This document shows, one piece after another, positions 1 through 8,643 of a stretch of DNA of 30,419 bases. Each line of letters begins with the position of its first letter. The stretch's first letter is position 1. Below the pieces are notes generated by a model. It was not told where the DNA came from and ran no database searches. It saw nothing but the letters and a program-made list of their open reading frames with translations. The stretch comes from Desulfosporosinus sp. UBA4726 (lineage in GTDB: Bacteria > Bacillota > Desulfitobacteriia > Desulfitobacteriales > Desulfitobacteriaceae): NCBI GenBank assembly GCA_002404215.1, contig DHJG01000131.1, positions 1 to 30,419 of the forward strand. Reading direction: 5' to 3'. The position numbers were made by a program, and so were the translations under genes.

Positions 1-398
1 GCTTCCGTCATACCCTGTTGATTTAGAGTATCTTGAAATTTTGTTGCATCTCCCATATTTTTCTTAATGACATCTTCCTGCTCTTTTACTGCTGCATCCT
101 CTGGATTAAGCTTCTGATTCTTCACTTCTTGAGCGATAAGCTTCCCTTCGATCATACGATCTAATAACTGGCTTTTAATTTGGGGTAAAGCCTCTTTCCC
201 TTGATCTGTGTTGAATTCCATACCTTGTTTCTCATAGGTTTTCTGTGCTAGAGCAACGCGAGCATCATAATCCTTAATTAAAATTGAATCTCCATTAACT
301 TTTACTGCCCATTTACCGCCAACCAACGAGGAACACCCCGTGGTCACAAGTATCAACGCAAGAACTCCTGAAATAATCCCAACCCAGGACTTTTTCAT
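1..398 (-). CDS. PrsA/SurA-type lipoprotein foldase, N-terminal part (runs off the left edge)
   Basis: The gene reads leftwards from ATG at 396-398 with no stop before the window edge, giving about 132 codons. The first 22 residues are a lipoprotein signal: Lys-Lys, a hydrophobic stretch, then a lipobox VTTGC with Cys22. Next comes WAVKVNG and a charged helical region (residues about 40-130) containing DRMIEGKLIAQEV, typical of the SurA N-terminal/PrsA chaperone module. In this family a parvulin peptidyl-prolyl isomerase domain usually follows; it would lie outside the window. The mature protein would be anchored outside the membrane and help fold secreted proteins. An AAAGGGTG ribosome site precedes the ATG. 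Only 38 bp separate it from the mfd stop and no terminator is visible, so it is probably co-transcribed with mfd. The class of protein is fairly sure; the exact member (PrsA versus another SurA_N lipoprotein) is not. Confidence 0.8.
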   Translation of the reverse strand, partial: MKKSWVGIISGVLALILVTTGCSSLVGGKWAVKVNGDSILIKDYDARVALAQKTYEKQGMEFNTDQGKEALPQIKSQLLDRMIEGKLIAQEVKNQKLNPEDAAVKEQEDVIKKNMGDATKFQDTLNQQGMTE

Positions 399-436
399 CT
401 AGACACACCCTTTCAATTAGACATGAGGATAGTATA

Positions 437-3400
437 TCAAGGAGTTGCTCTTGAAGCAATGTCGCAAAATGTCGATAATACTCGAGTCACTGCCTCTATC
501 ACTTCTTCTTGGTCAAGAGAACGGATACGAATTCTACACTCTAAATTACCATTTGGCATCGTCTTAAAAGACAAAGGATAAGTAGAAGAAGATGCTACCG
601 CCATCAGATATTCTCCAGTTATGAAATCTATATCTGCACCAAAACGAACGATAATAGTTTGTTTGGCTTGTTTAATTTGTTCAACTTCCAAGGAGCTTGC
701 TAACAGTTTGATCCGGATAATTTCAATTAAATGTTCAACTTCACGCGGTGGGGTCCCAAAACGATCTACCAGCTCGTCAACCATCTCGCTAAGTTGTTCC
801 TCATCCCGAACCAGTGCCAAGCGTTGGTACAATGAGGCCTTGGTTTGGCTGTCCACAACATAGGGATCCGGTAAGAAGGCATCCACTTGGAGTTCTATGA
901 TCGGTTCGACGACTTCTTCGACTTTTTCTCCCCGCAGTTCCTGAACGGCTTCTTTCAGCATCTGACTGTATAACTCAAACCCAACCGCCGCCAAATGTCC
1001 ATGCTGTTGAGCACCGATTAAGTTTCCTGCGCCACGAATTTCCAAATCTCGCATAGCTATTTTGAATCCTGATCCAAATTCCGTAAACTCACGAATAGCT
1101 GCCAAGCGCTTTTCCGCAATTTCCGTAAGAACCTTCTGTGGTTTATACAGAAGATACGCAAATGCTTTGCGATTGGACCTACCGACACGCCCTCGCAATT
1201 GATAGAGTTGGGATAACCCAAAACGATCGGCTTCATCAATGATAAGCGTGTTTACATTTGGCATATCGAGACCTGTTTCAATAATGGTTGTCGAAACTAA
1301 GACATCCATTTCCTGTTCCAGAAAAGCGAGCATGACCCGTTCCAAGGCTGTCTCGCGCATTTGACCGTGAGCAACACCGAAGCGTGCTTCAGGAACCAAT
1401 TCACTCAAATAACGGGTAACCTGATCCATATCCTCAACTCTATTATGCACATAGAACACTTGTCCTCCACGTTGAATCTCGCGCCGTATGGCATCTCGTA
1501 CTACCTCGGCCCGGAATTCCGTGACATACGTTTGCACGGGATACCGACCTTCAGGTGGAGTCTCAATCACGCTCATATCCCGAACTCCCACAAGAGACAT
1601 GTGCAGTGTCCTTGGAATCGGGGTTGCTGACAATGTCAAAACATCAACATTCCCTTTTAATGTCTTCAACTTCTCCTTATGGACAACTCCGAAACGCTGC
1701 TCTTCATCAATGACTAAAAATCCTAAGTCTTTAAATTTTACGGCATCAGCGAGAATACGATGTGTGCCTACGATAACATCAATCCGACCTTCTTTAAGAC
1801 CGTGGAGTATTTCCTTTTGCTCCTTCGGAGACCGAAAACGGCTCAGCATTTCAATGGTAATTGGATACCCTGTAAACCGTTCTCTGAAAGTATTAAAATG
1901 TTGTTGGGCCAAAATAGTTGTAGGGACAAGAACCGCCACTTGCTTGCTGTCCATCACAGCTTTAAATGCCGCGCGGAGAGCAACTTCCGTTTTTCCATAG
2001 CCCACATCTCCACAGAGTAACCGATCCATCGGGCGTGGGCGCATCATGTCAACTTTTACCTCAGCAATGCTCTGAAGTTGATCCGGGGTCTCTATAAAAG
2101 GAAACTTCTCTTCGAATTCATTTTGCCAAACATTATCCTGAGAAAAGGCAAACCCTTGGATAGCCTCCCTTTGAGCATAAAGCTTGACCAAGTCGATCGC
2201 CATCTCTTTCACGGCACTGCGTGTTTTAGTCTTAACCTTAACCCACTCAGACCCTCCAAGTTTGTAAAGTTTAGGAAAGGTTTCTGCCGCACTTCCCAAA
2301 TATTTCTGCAAGAGATGCAGTTGATCAAGCGGAACATAGAGCCGATCTTCTCCGGCATAGCGTATGGCGAAATAGTCCTTTTCGATACCGCCGACCGCTA
2401 GCCGCTCAATGCCGGTAAATTTTCCAATTCCATGTTGCACATGCACCACAAAGTCTCCAGATTTAAGATCGGCAATAAATATTTTCTTTTCGGGCTGTGC
2501 ACTTGGCTTCTTACCAACTGACTTACGCTCCCGTTTATAGATTTCCGTTTCAGTTAAAACGATTAAATTTCCATGTGGCAACTCAAACCCTTGGTCAAGA
2601 GAATACGGATACACATAGACATGTCCATCCTCAATAGGATCCTCAAGCTCCTCTCGGGATGCCGTTACTCCCCTATCCTTCAGACCCTGAATTAAACGCT
2701 CGACATGATCCTCATCGCCTACAAACAAGGCCACCACATCTCCGGCATCCTTGCGGCGCTCTATTTCATCAACCAGCATACTTGTTTTCCCCATAAAGCC
2801 CGTTAATGGTCGGGCGTTTAAGTTAAACACTCGTTTTGGTGTGAGCCCCGGGGCCTGCCTCATCAAGGTTGACAGGCCGACCAACGGATGTGTTTCTCCG
2901 TGGCTTAAAATATTATTATAGTTAATAAACTGAGTCTCAGGATGAACAAACTCCTCACCGTGTTCAAGTTGTTGCGTGAATTCCTGTAAGCGTTCATTGC
3001 CCTGAAACTCCAACTGTTCTTTCAAACGTAGAGGTTCATCTAAAATAACGAAATGGTCCTCGGAAAGATAAGAGAAAAATGGGACGAGCGGGGTATTGAG
3101 TAGGCTTAAGAAAGGATAAATGTTCTCGTCTAAGATTCCCTGTTCCAGTCGCTCTTCTAGGAAATCAACTTTCTTTTGTAAACGATCAGCCGCTTCTTTC
3201 CTCCCAGAGCGCTGAAGACGCCCCTTCGCGATACGGGCTTCTGCCCGAATAGCAAAGCGAAGTTGTACCAGTTCCTCACTAGCGACAACATACTCCATGG
3301 CAGGCGAAATAAGCACCTTTTTCTGAGTCGCAACCGATTTCTGCGTCTCGAGATCAAATGTGCGAATGGAATCAACTTCATCATCGTAAAACTCAATACG

Positions 3401-4015
3401 TACTGCCTCACCATCTAAGGGTGCAATGTCCAAGATCCCCCCTCTCAAGGCGAACTTCCCTTTCCCTTCAACCGTCTCGATTCGTTCATATCCAGCAGCC
3501 GTTAACGCACCAAGAACCTCGGATAAGCCATATCTTTGGCCCACTTCGAAGGTTAATAAATAATCCTTCCAGCGTTCAAGAGGAAATACCCGCCGTTCCA
3601 CAGCCAGGACAGAAGCCACGACAGTACACTGCTGGTCTTGAGTCAGTCGATTTAAAACACGAATTCGATCTGCCGTCGTTTCACGACTTCTACCTAGGAC
3701 TTCAAACGGTAGCCATTCCGTTGTCGGCAAATACAGGATGGTTTCCCGGGGGCACCATGTCCGCAAATCGTTCGTCCATTTTTGAGCCTGTTCTTCAGAA
3801 TAAGTCAGAATTAATCCCGGTTTTGATTTTTGCAAAAGCTGCGCGACGAAGGCTGCTTTTTGACTTCCAGTTAATTGATAAACCATTTGGGGCCATTCTC
3901 CCTGGCTTAACGACTGATCAATCTCCTTGATACCAAGCCCCCGTCGAAGATAGTCATGAATTGTGTTCAAATCGCTCATCCTTTCGGGCAGCATAAAGAG
4001 ATGAACGTCCACCAA
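437..4015 (-). CDS. mfd: transcription-repair coupling factor Mfd
   Basis: Mfd is an ATP-dependent translocase that removes RNA polymerase stalled at DNA lesions and recruits UvrA. The protein is up to 1192 residues, normal for the family. It shows the UvrB-homology region at the N-terminus, the CarD-like RNA-polymerase interaction domain (about residues 511-610, with VVHVQHGIGKFTGIE), Walker A GDVGYGKT (about 669), DEEQ box (about 770), a second helicase domain with STTIIETGLDMPN, and a C-terminal TRCF domain. The start is ambiguous. TTG at 4015 or GTG at 4012 sit after a GGGGGT ribosome site. ATG at 3979 gives an N-terminus (MSDLNTIHDYL) that lines up better with known Mfd, but its GAAAGG directly abuts the ATG. 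The gene lies downstream of pth and fin, as in B. subtilis, and upstream of the prsA-like gene. Confidence 0.97.
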   Translation of the reverse strand: MVDVHLFMLPERMSDLNTIHDYLRRGLGIKEIDQSLSQGEWPQMVYQLTGSQKAAFVAQLLQKSKPGLILTYSEEQAQKWTNDLRTWCPRETILYLPTTEWLPFEVLGRSRETTADRIRVLNRLTQDQQCTVVASVLAVERRVFPLERWKDYLLTFEVGQRYGLSEVLGALTAAGYERIETVEGKGKFALRGGILDIAPLDGEAVRIEFYDDEVDSIRTFDLETQKSVATQKKVLISPAMEYVVASEELVQLRFAIRAEARIAKGRLQRSGRKEAADRLQKKVDFLEERLEQGILDENIYPFLSLLNTPLVPFFSYLSEDHFVILDEPLRLKEQLEFQGNERLQEFTQQLEHGEEFVHPETQFINYNNILSHGETHPLVGLSTLMRQAPGLTPKRVFNLNARPLTGFMGKTSMLVDEIERRKDAGDVVALFVGDEDHVERLIQGLKDRGVTASREELEDPIEDGHVYVYPYSLDQGFELPHGNLIVLTETEIYKRERKSVGKKPSAQPEKKIFIADLKSGDFVVHVQHGIGKFTGIERLAVGGIEKDYFAIRYAGEDRLYVPLDQLHLLQKYLGSAAETFPKLYKLGGSEWVKVKTKTRSAVKEMAIDLVKLYAQREAIQGFAFSQDNVWQNEFEEKFPFIETPDQLQSIAEVKVDMMRPRPMDRLLCGDVGYGKTEVALRAAFKAVMDSKQVAVLVPTTILAQQHFNTFRERFTGYPITIEMLSRFRSPKEQKEILHGLKEGRIDVIVGTHRILADAVKFKDLGFLVIDEEQRFGVVHKEKLKTLKGNVDVLTLSATPIPRTLHMSLVGVRDMSVIETPPEGRYPVQTYVTEFRAEVVRDAIRREIQRGGQVFYVHNRVEDMDQVTRYLSELVPEARFGVAHGQMRETALERVMLAFLEQEMDVLVSTTIIETGLDMPNVNTLIIDEADRFGLSQLYQLRGRVGRSNRKAFAYLLYKPQKVLTEIAEKRLAAIREFTEFGSGFKIAMRDLEIRGAGNLIGAQQHGHLAAVGFELYSQMLKEAVQELRGEKVEEVVEPIIELQVDAFLPDPYVVDSQTKASLYQRLALVRDEEQLSEMVDELVDRFGTPPREVEHLIEIIRIKLLASSLEVEQIKQAKQTIIVRFGADIDFITGEYLMAVASSSTYPLSFKTMPNGNLECRIRIRSLDQEEVIEAVTRVLSTFCDIASRATP

Positions 4016-4061
4016 GGGACCCCCATTTTCCTACCCTTATAACTAAACACCGGAGGCATAC

Positions 4062-4094
4062 GTCGCGGTAAGGGCATCATACCCTTACCGCGAC
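4062..4094. repeat. 13-bp perfect inverted repeat between fin and mfd
   Basis: GTCGCGGTAAGGG (4062-4074) and its exact complement (4082-4094) flank a 7-base loop. No U-tract follows on either strand, so it is not a standard intrinsic terminator. It sits in the 160-bp spacer between the fin stop and the mfd start and would form a strong hairpin in the fin-mfd transcript. A weaker GGG-t-CTTT/AAAG-CCC hairpin lies near 4124-4139. The GC-rich character resembles a short dispersed palindromic element rather than the surrounding AT-rich DNA. Confidence 0.8.
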
Positions 4095-4179
4095 ACCCGC
4101 GGACCAAAGATCTAGCGGCTACGGGTCTTTCAAAGCCCGCATTTAAAGCATAAACCCTACTTCCGGTATCTGACATCTG

Positions 4180-4356
4180 TTAATGGTATACATTTTTAGG
4201 TTCCATTTCCATTTCGTGCAGACAACCTGAACAAAGTGCATATGCAACATTCCCAACGATATCCATTATAGGTTCCTCGTTATGACTGGTCAAGTCGTCT
4301 AGCTCAATCTCTCCAATAATTCGATCACAAGCATGACAAACCTTTAATACCTTCAT
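4180..4356 (-). CDS. fin: Fin-like small zinc-ribbon protein (anti-sigma-F factor Fin family)
   Basis: This 58-codon gene starts at ATG 4354-4356 behind a strong GGAGGTGG ribosome site and stops with TAA at 4180-4182. The protein has two CxxC pairs, VCHAC at residues 6-10 and LCSGC at 41-45, separated by an acidic linker, so it should bind one zinc ion. In B. subtilis the gene between pth (spoVC) and mfd is fin (yabK), a small four-cysteine protein that inhibits sigma-F during the switch to sigma-G in the forespore. Position, size and cysteine layout all agree with that. The identification rests mainly on synteny and the double CxxC architecture; sequence similarity over so short a protein is weak evidence by itself. 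It lies 58 bp downstream of the pth stop, on the same strand. Confidence 0.75.
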   Translation of the reverse strand: MKVLKVCHACDRIIGEIELDDLTSHNEEPIMDIVGNVAYALCSGCLHEMEMEPKNVYH

Positions 4357-4414
4357 TCTTGAACCACCTCCCTAGGTAATAGAATTACCCCTAGAGCAGA
4401 AGGCTATACCCCGC

Positions 4415-4972
4415 TTAACGATGGTATAAATTCATGGCCCGACTGGTTTCCCCTTTAATCCATAAGTTTGTAGCTTTCTCGGCATGTCCCAACACCTCGT
4501 CCAATTGAGCAATTTCCTCTTTTGCAAAGGAGGAAAGGACATAACGAGCAGGATCCCACTCGCTAGGTGGGCGACCAACGCCCAATTTAAGTCGCCAGAA
4601 TTTTTCCGTTCCCAATTCAGCTAAAATGGACTTAATCCCATTGTGCCCACCTGCGCTTCCCTGATCACGAAAACGTATTTTCCCAAGTGATAAGTCCATA
4701 TCGTCATGGATTATCAGTAGATTTTCTCCTAAAATTTTATAAAATTTGGTGAGTTCGCTGACCGAACGACCGCTCAAATTCATAAATGTTTGAGGCTTTA
4801 ATAATATAAAACGTTCTCCCTCCACATTGCCTTCCGCCCATAGTCCCTGAAATTTGGAATGGAAGACAAGCTTATGGGACTCCGCCAATAGATCGATTAA
4901 CAAAAAACCAATATTATGACGCGTCTCTGCATATTGAGGCCCCGGATTTCCAAGACCGACAATAACCTTCAT
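4415..4972 (-). CDS. pth: peptidyl-tRNA hydrolase
   Basis: Pth cleaves the ester bond of peptidyl-tRNA released by drop-off, recycling tRNA; the B. subtilis gene is also called spoVC. The chosen start gives MKVIVGLGNPGPQYAETRHN, the family's invariant N-terminus with the Asn10 and His20 active-site region, behind a GGAGGAGATT ribosome site; an in-frame extension to 5047 lacks family similarity. The FMNLSG, IHDDMDL (catalytic Asp) and GSAGGHNGIKS motifs follow. At 185 residues it has normal length. Next on the same strand are the fin-like gene and mfd, as in B. subtilis. The upstream neighbour on the plus strand is divergent, so pth must start from its own promoter in the 92-bp gap to the PRC gene. 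Confidence 0.97.
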   Translation of the reverse strand: MKVIVGLGNPGPQYAETRHNIGFLLIDLLAESHKLVFHSKFQGLWAEGNVEGERFILLKPQTFMNLSGRSVSELTKFYKILGENLLIIHDDMDLSLGKIRFRDQGSAGGHNGIKSILAELGTEKFWRLKLGVGRPPSEWDPARYVLSSFAKEEIAQLDEVLGHAEKATNLWIKGETSRAMNLYHR

Positions 4973-5064
4973 TCTAATCTCCTCCAAAGCATATTCATCG
5001 GATACTCCGAATACATTCTCTAAGAACCAGAAACAAATTATTACCAAAATAAGGGGGTAGACCT

Positions 5065-5823
5065 GTGAAACCTAGTCGGAAGTATTTATCCTTACCTATC
5101 ATTTCTCTCCAGGAGGGTCAGCAAATCGGGTATGTCAAAAGTTTAATTCTCGATGCCGCTACGAAGTCCCTGGCTGCAATAGTTGTGGACTCTAAGGGTT
5201 TCTTTAAGGATCAGCGTATTATTCCCTATTCTAAAGTCGTCAGTGTCGGCGATGATGCGATCACCATCGACAAGGAATCCCACGTAGAAAAGACTACAAA
5301 TCTCCCAGAATTAATGGATTTAGTCAAAGAGAAGTTAACCATCATCGGAACAAAAATAGTCACAGAAACGGGAAAAACCCTGGGAACGGCCGAAGAATAT
5401 TATGTCGATCCTGAAACGGGTAAAATAACCCAAATAGAAGTTTCAGGTGGCAAATTAGAAGGATTTCTCAGTGGCAAGGCGTGGATGACTGCTGAATACA
5501 TTGTGACCATTGGCCACGATGTAATCATAACAAAACGAGGAAGTGAAAGTTCTCTAACTGTTGCGGATAAAGGACTCAATGACACGCTTAAAAATCTGAT
5601 GCACTCAACCTCACATCTAGCCTCAGAAACAACTCAGACTATCGGGAACTACTTTAAAAAGGATAAAGACAAAACTAAAACTGCCTTCCAATCCGCTCCG
5701 GATACGACACCAATTATCATTTCGGAAATTACGATCCCATCTGCCAGTCCCACTATTTCAGAGGCTGTTCCTTCTAGCGATATATCAAAGGAAATGCCCA
5801 TAACCGAAGAACCCCTGGGGTAA
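5065..5823 (+). CDS. PRC-barrel domain protein of unknown function
   Basis: The GTG start at 5065 follows an AGGGGG ribosome site. The 252-residue protein contains two consecutive PRC-barrel-like units: residues about 5-85 (LSLPIISLQEGQQIGYVKSL, then VVDSKGFFKDQRIIPYSKV) and about 90-165 (GTKIVTETGKTLGTAEEYYVD, then ITQIEVSGGK). A Ser/Thr/Pro/Glu-rich, probably disordered tail follows from about residue 185. No signal peptide or membrane segment is visible. PRC barrels occur in photosynthetic reaction-centre H subunits, RimM and many uncharacterised proteins; in Firmicutes such two-barrel proteins have no assigned function. The gene is alone on the plus strand between pth and prs, the place held by ctc in B. 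subtilis, and ends in its own terminator. Confidence 0.85.
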   Translation: MKPSRKYLSLPIISLQEGQQIGYVKSLILDAATKSLAAIVVDSKGFFKDQRIIPYSKVVSVGDDAITIDKESHVEKTTNLPELMDLVKEKLTIIGTKIVTETGKTLGTAEEYYVDPETGKITQIEVSGGKLEGFLSGKAWMTAEYIVTIGHDVIITKRGSESSLTVADKGLNDTLKNLMHSTSHLASETTQTIGNYFKKDKDKTKTAFQSAPDTTPIIISEITIPSASPTISEAVPSSDISKEMPITEEPLG

Positions 5824-5843
5824 TTCCCCAGGGGTTCTTTTTT
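5809..5843 (+). terminator. intrinsic terminator of the PRC-barrel gene, overlapping its stop codon
   Basis: A perfect 12-bp stem, GAACCCCTGGGG (5809-5820) against CCCCAGGGGTTC (5826-5837), has a 5-base loop that contains the stop codon TAA, and is followed by six T (5838-5843). The left arm is therefore coding sequence for the last four residues. On the minus strand the same hairpin could slow transcription arriving from prs, but only a weak U-run follows there. Confidence 0.92.
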
Positions 5844-6783
5844 AACTAAAGAGTTTGCTAACCGAGAGGTCTTCGTGAATTCGAACAATGGCTTCACCCA
5901 AGAGTGGGGCTACAGACAACACCTTAATCCGAGGAATCATTTTCTCCTTACTCAAAGGAATGGTATTCGTCACAACGACTTCACGAATAACGGAGTTCTC
6001 AAGTCGTTCAATGGCCGGTCCAGATAAAACAGCATGAGTACAACAGGCGTACACATCCTTGGCCCCCCGCTCGACAAGAGCTTGAGCTCCCATAGCAATT
6101 GTTCCAGCGGTATCGATAATGTCATCGATCATAATCACAGTTTTACCCTTCAGATCGCCGATGACATGCATAATTTCCGAAACGTTAGGTTCCGGTCTAC
6201 GTTTATCGATAATTGCAATTGACGCACCGATCCGTTCAGCGAAATTCCGCGCTCGCGTAACTCCACCTAAGTCGGGAGATACAACACAGAGGTTTTCAAG
6301 TCCCTTTTCTCGAAAGTACTCTGCTAAAATCGGAACTCCAGGCAAGTGATCCAACGGAATATCGAAGAATCCTTGAATCGCGGGAGCATGCAAGTCCATG
6401 GTTACAACACGATCTGCTCCTGCTGTAGTGATTAGATTCGCCATTAATTTTGCCGTAATGGGGTCGCGTGCCCTTGTCTTGCGCTCTTGACGAGCATATC
6501 CATAATAGGGCATCACCGCTGTAATCCGGCGCGCTGAAGCCCGACGAATCGCATCAATCATAATTAGTAATTCCATGATGTTGTCATTGGTCGGATAGCA
6601 AGTCGGTTGAACAACATAAATATCTGAACCCCGAACACTTTCATCAATGGCCAGACAGATTTCTCCATCTTTAAAACGTTTTATGTTTGCTTTTCCAAGT
6701 GGAACTCCGAGATAATCCCCAATTTCTTGTGCCAACGGCTGATTAGCATTCCCACAAAAAATCTTAAATTCCTTTGCCGCCAT
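5842..6783 (-). CDS. prs: ribose-phosphate pyrophosphokinase (PRPP synthetase)
   Basis: Prs makes 5-phosphoribosyl 1-diphosphate from ribose 5-phosphate and ATP, feeding purine, pyrimidine, His, Trp and NAD synthesis. The 313-residue protein has normal length. It starts FKIFCGNANQPLAQEIGDYL and carries the ATP/Mg loop with VTMDLHAPAIQGFFD, the flexible loop YGYARQERKTRARDPI with catalytic Lys/Arg residues, SPDLGGVTRARNFA, and the PRPP-binding motif VIMIDDIIDTAGT. An AGGGGGC ribosome site precedes the ATG. It begins 7 bp after the glmU stop, so the two are co-transcribed, as in B. subtilis. Its product PRPP is also the expected effector of the PurR encoded upstream. Confidence 0.98.
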   Translation of the reverse strand: MAAKEFKIFCGNANQPLAQEIGDYLGVPLGKANIKRFKDGEICLAIDESVRGSDIYVVQPTCYPTNDNIMELLIMIDAIRRASARRITAVMPYYGYARQERKTRARDPITAKLMANLITTAGADRVVTMDLHAPAIQGFFDIPLDHLPGVPILAEYFREKGLENLCVVSPDLGGVTRARNFAERIGASIAIIDKRRPEPNVSEIMHVIGDLKGKTVIMIDDIIDTAGTIAMGAQALVERGAKDVYACCTHAVLSGPAIERLENSVIREVVVTNTIPLSKEKMIPRIKVLSVAPLLGEAIVRIHEDLSVSKLFS

Positions 6784-6790
6784 GCCTTAT

Positions 6791-8164
6791 TTAGCCCCCT
6801 ATTTCACCTTTTCGCGATAAACGCCAATGTTCCTTAATCACCTGTGTGCTCCGTTCAACTGCCAAGGCCTCTGCCGGAACATTCTTCGTAATGGTAGATC
6901 CTGCACCTGTGACAGCGTAGTCTCCCACTTCAACGGGAGCAACCAAGTTTGTATTACTGCCAATAAAGGCATGATTACCAATTTCGGTGTGATGTTTGTT
7001 AACCCCGTCGTAGTTACAGGTAATCGTACCCGCGCCAATATTAGTCGATTTCCCGATGTGGGCGTCTCCAATATAGCTCAAATGGGGTACTTTCGATCCC
7101 ATTTCAATCCAACTATTTTTAATTTCTACAAAGTCCCCAACTTTAACTTCAGCCTCTAGTTTTGTGCCTGGACGCAAATAAGTAAAGGGCCCAATGTGAC
7201 AGCGTTCTCCAATCACTGCGTCTTTAGCCACAGTATACGTCACTTCAGAACCACGCCCCACCGTACAGTTCTCTAAACTAGTCTGGGGCCCAATTACTGC
7301 ATCCTCTTCGATCTGGGTTTTGCCAATTAAACGGGTGAAGGGCAAGATGGTTACGTCAATTGCCAGTTTTACTTCTGCATCAATAAAGGTTGAGGCGGGA
7401 TCCACAAGGGTAACCCCTTCCGCCATCCAATGCTCAAGAATACGTTCTCGGAAAATTGCTTCAGCCTCAGCCAATTGTCCGCGGCTATTGATACCAAGGG
7501 CTTCATAGTTATCGGCAGTGCAATACGTAAGCATCTTTTCTCCCTGTTTCAAAAGAATATCAAAGACTTCTGTCAGATAATATTCCCCTTGCGTATTCTG
7601 ATTGGAGATTTTCGCTAGAGCTTCCTTGAGTGCTGACCCCTTAAAACAGTACGTCCCTGTGTTTATTTTCTTGATCTTACGTTCATCATTGGTTGCATCT
7701 TTTTCCTCAATAATCTTAAAAAGGTTCTCGCCGTTTTCAATAATACGACCGTAGCCGAAAGGCTGATCCATATAAGCTGTTAATACCGTAGCACTGACCT
7801 CTTGGGCCTGGTGCAACTCAATGAGCGCTCGTAGAGTCTCAGGTTTAAGCAATGGCTGATCCCCACTTAAGACAAGAATGGTTTGGGAATCTTCTAAATA
7901 AGGTAGAACTTGCATAACAGCATGTCCCGTTCCAAGTTGCTCTATTTGTCCTACGATCTGAGCACGAGCATTAATACGAGCCTCAACTACCTCTCGGCCA
8001 TGACCGACAATAACCAGCGGGCGTTCAATCCCAACCTGGTTTACCGTGTCCAAGACATGTTCTATTAGAGGTTTCCCTGCTAATGAATGCATGACTTTCG
8101 GTAACTTCGATTTCATTCTAGTCCCTTTTCCCGCAGCCATGATCACCGCAACCAAATTAGGCAT
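6791..8164 (-). CDS. glmU: bifunctional GlmU: N-acetylglucosamine-1-phosphate uridyltransferase / glucosamine-1-phosphate acetyltransferase
   Basis: GlmU makes UDP-GlcNAc for peptidoglycan. The N-terminal uridyltransferase half shows VIMAAGKGTRMKSKLPK (residues about 7-23), LSGDQPLL and YGRIIE. From about residue 250 the left-handed beta-helix acetyltransferase half shows hexapeptide repeats, LRPGTKLEAEVKVGDFVEIK, SYIGDAHIG and GAGTITCNYDG. The total of 457 residues is standard. The ATG follows a GGAGGCG ribosome site. The gene is preceded by the spoVG terminator and a possible promoter of its own, and prs follows after 7 bp. Confidence 0.98.
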   Translation of the reverse strand: MPNLVAVIMAAGKGTRMKSKLPKVMHSLAGKPLIEHVLDTVNQVGIERPLVIVGHGREVVEARINARAQIVGQIEQLGTGHAVMQVLPYLEDSQTILVLSGDQPLLKPETLRALIELHQAQEVSATVLTAYMDQPFGYGRIIENGENLFKIIEEKDATNDERKIKKINTGTYCFKGSALKEALAKISNQNTQGEYYLTEVFDILLKQGEKMLTYCTADNYEALGINSRGQLAEAEAIFRERILEHWMAEGVTLVDPASTFIDAEVKLAIDVTILPFTRLIGKTQIEEDAVIGPQTSLENCTVGRGSEVTYTVAKDAVIGERCHIGPFTYLRPGTKLEAEVKVGDFVEIKNSWIEMGSKVPHLSYIGDAHIGKSTNIGAGTITCNYDGVNKHHTEIGNHAFIGSNTNLVAPVEVGDYAVTGAGSTITKNVPAEALAVERSTQVIKEHWRLSRKGEIGG

Positions 8165-8206
8165 GATCTAATTCGCCTCCAGCTCTAGTTTAACCTCAAT
8201 ATAACT

Positions 8207-8236
8207 TTTACACCCCAAAAGTTGTTTATTCGTCAA
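8207..8236 (-). promoter_or_regulatory. possible sigma-A promoter of glmU-prs
   Basis: On the minus strand, TTGACG (8231-8236) is separated by 18 bases from TGTAAA (8207-8212). It lies between the spoVG terminator and the glmU start. The -10 box is poor, so this is only a candidate, but a promoter is needed here if the upstream terminator works. Confidence 0.35.
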
Positions 8237-8285
8237 ATCAGGTCAAAATACCTTTTTTACGCTAAAGTTTTTTTTAGGATATTGG

Positions 8286-8314
8286 AAAAAGGAGACCCAA
8301 ACTGCAAGGTCCCC
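8286..8314 (-). terminator. intrinsic terminator downstream of spoVG
   Basis: On the minus strand GGGGACC (8308-8314) pairs with GGTCTCC (8291-8297), with one G-U pair, and is followed by five T (8286-8290). It is 28 bp past the spoVG stop, so it should separate spoVG from glmU. Confidence 0.75.
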
Positions 8315-8341
8315 TTCAAGATCGGAAACATCTATTTTGTA

Positions 8342-8596
8342 TTAAATGGCTTCTTGATAAGCTTTCAAGACCGCCGTCTGGATCACTTCTCGTGCTGCAG
8401 CAGAAATGGGGTGGGCGATATCACGAAATTCCCCTTCTGGTGTTTTACGACTGGGCATGGCTACAAAGATTCCATTCGTGCCTTCTACAACTTTGACATC
8501 ATGGACTACGAAAGCATTATCAAAGGTTACGGAAACCACGGCCTTCATCTTTCCTTCCACGTTAATCTTCCGAACCCGCACATCGGTAATATTCAT
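8342..8596 (-). CDS. spoVG: septation/sporulation regulator SpoVG
   Basis: This 84-residue protein has the complete SpoVG signature: MNITDVRVRKI at the start, VSVTFDNAFVVHDVKVVEG, FVAMPSRKTPEGEFRDIAHPI, and a C-terminal helix. SpoVG is a small nucleic-acid-binding regulator affecting asymmetric septation, sporulation and, in several Firmicutes, surface and virulence genes. A GGGTGGTGA ribosome site precedes the ATG. It follows purR, as in B. subtilis, but yabJ is absent between them. A sequence fitting the sigma-H consensus lies about 50 bp upstream and a terminator follows, so spoVG can be expressed as a single-gene unit at the onset of sporulation as well as from upstream readthrough. Confidence 0.98.
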   Translation of the reverse strand: MNITDVRVRKINVEGKMKAVVSVTFDNAFVVHDVKVVEGTNGIFVAMPSRKTPEGEFRDIAHPISAAAREVIQTAVLKAYQEAI

Positions 8597-8643
8597 TATG
8601 AATCACCACCCTTACACTTTTTCCTTCGGGTTTGTTCATAATA

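Noticed and set aside
437..3979. Several plus-strand and minus-strand open frames of 60-190 codons inside mfd
   Set aside because: All overlap a fully conserved gene in other frames and show no ribosome sites or recognisable domains.
3976..4176. 66-codon open frame between fin and mfd
   Set aside because: It has no ribosome site, is very Arg-rich and crosses the 13-bp inverted repeat; it looks like chance translation of a palindromic element.
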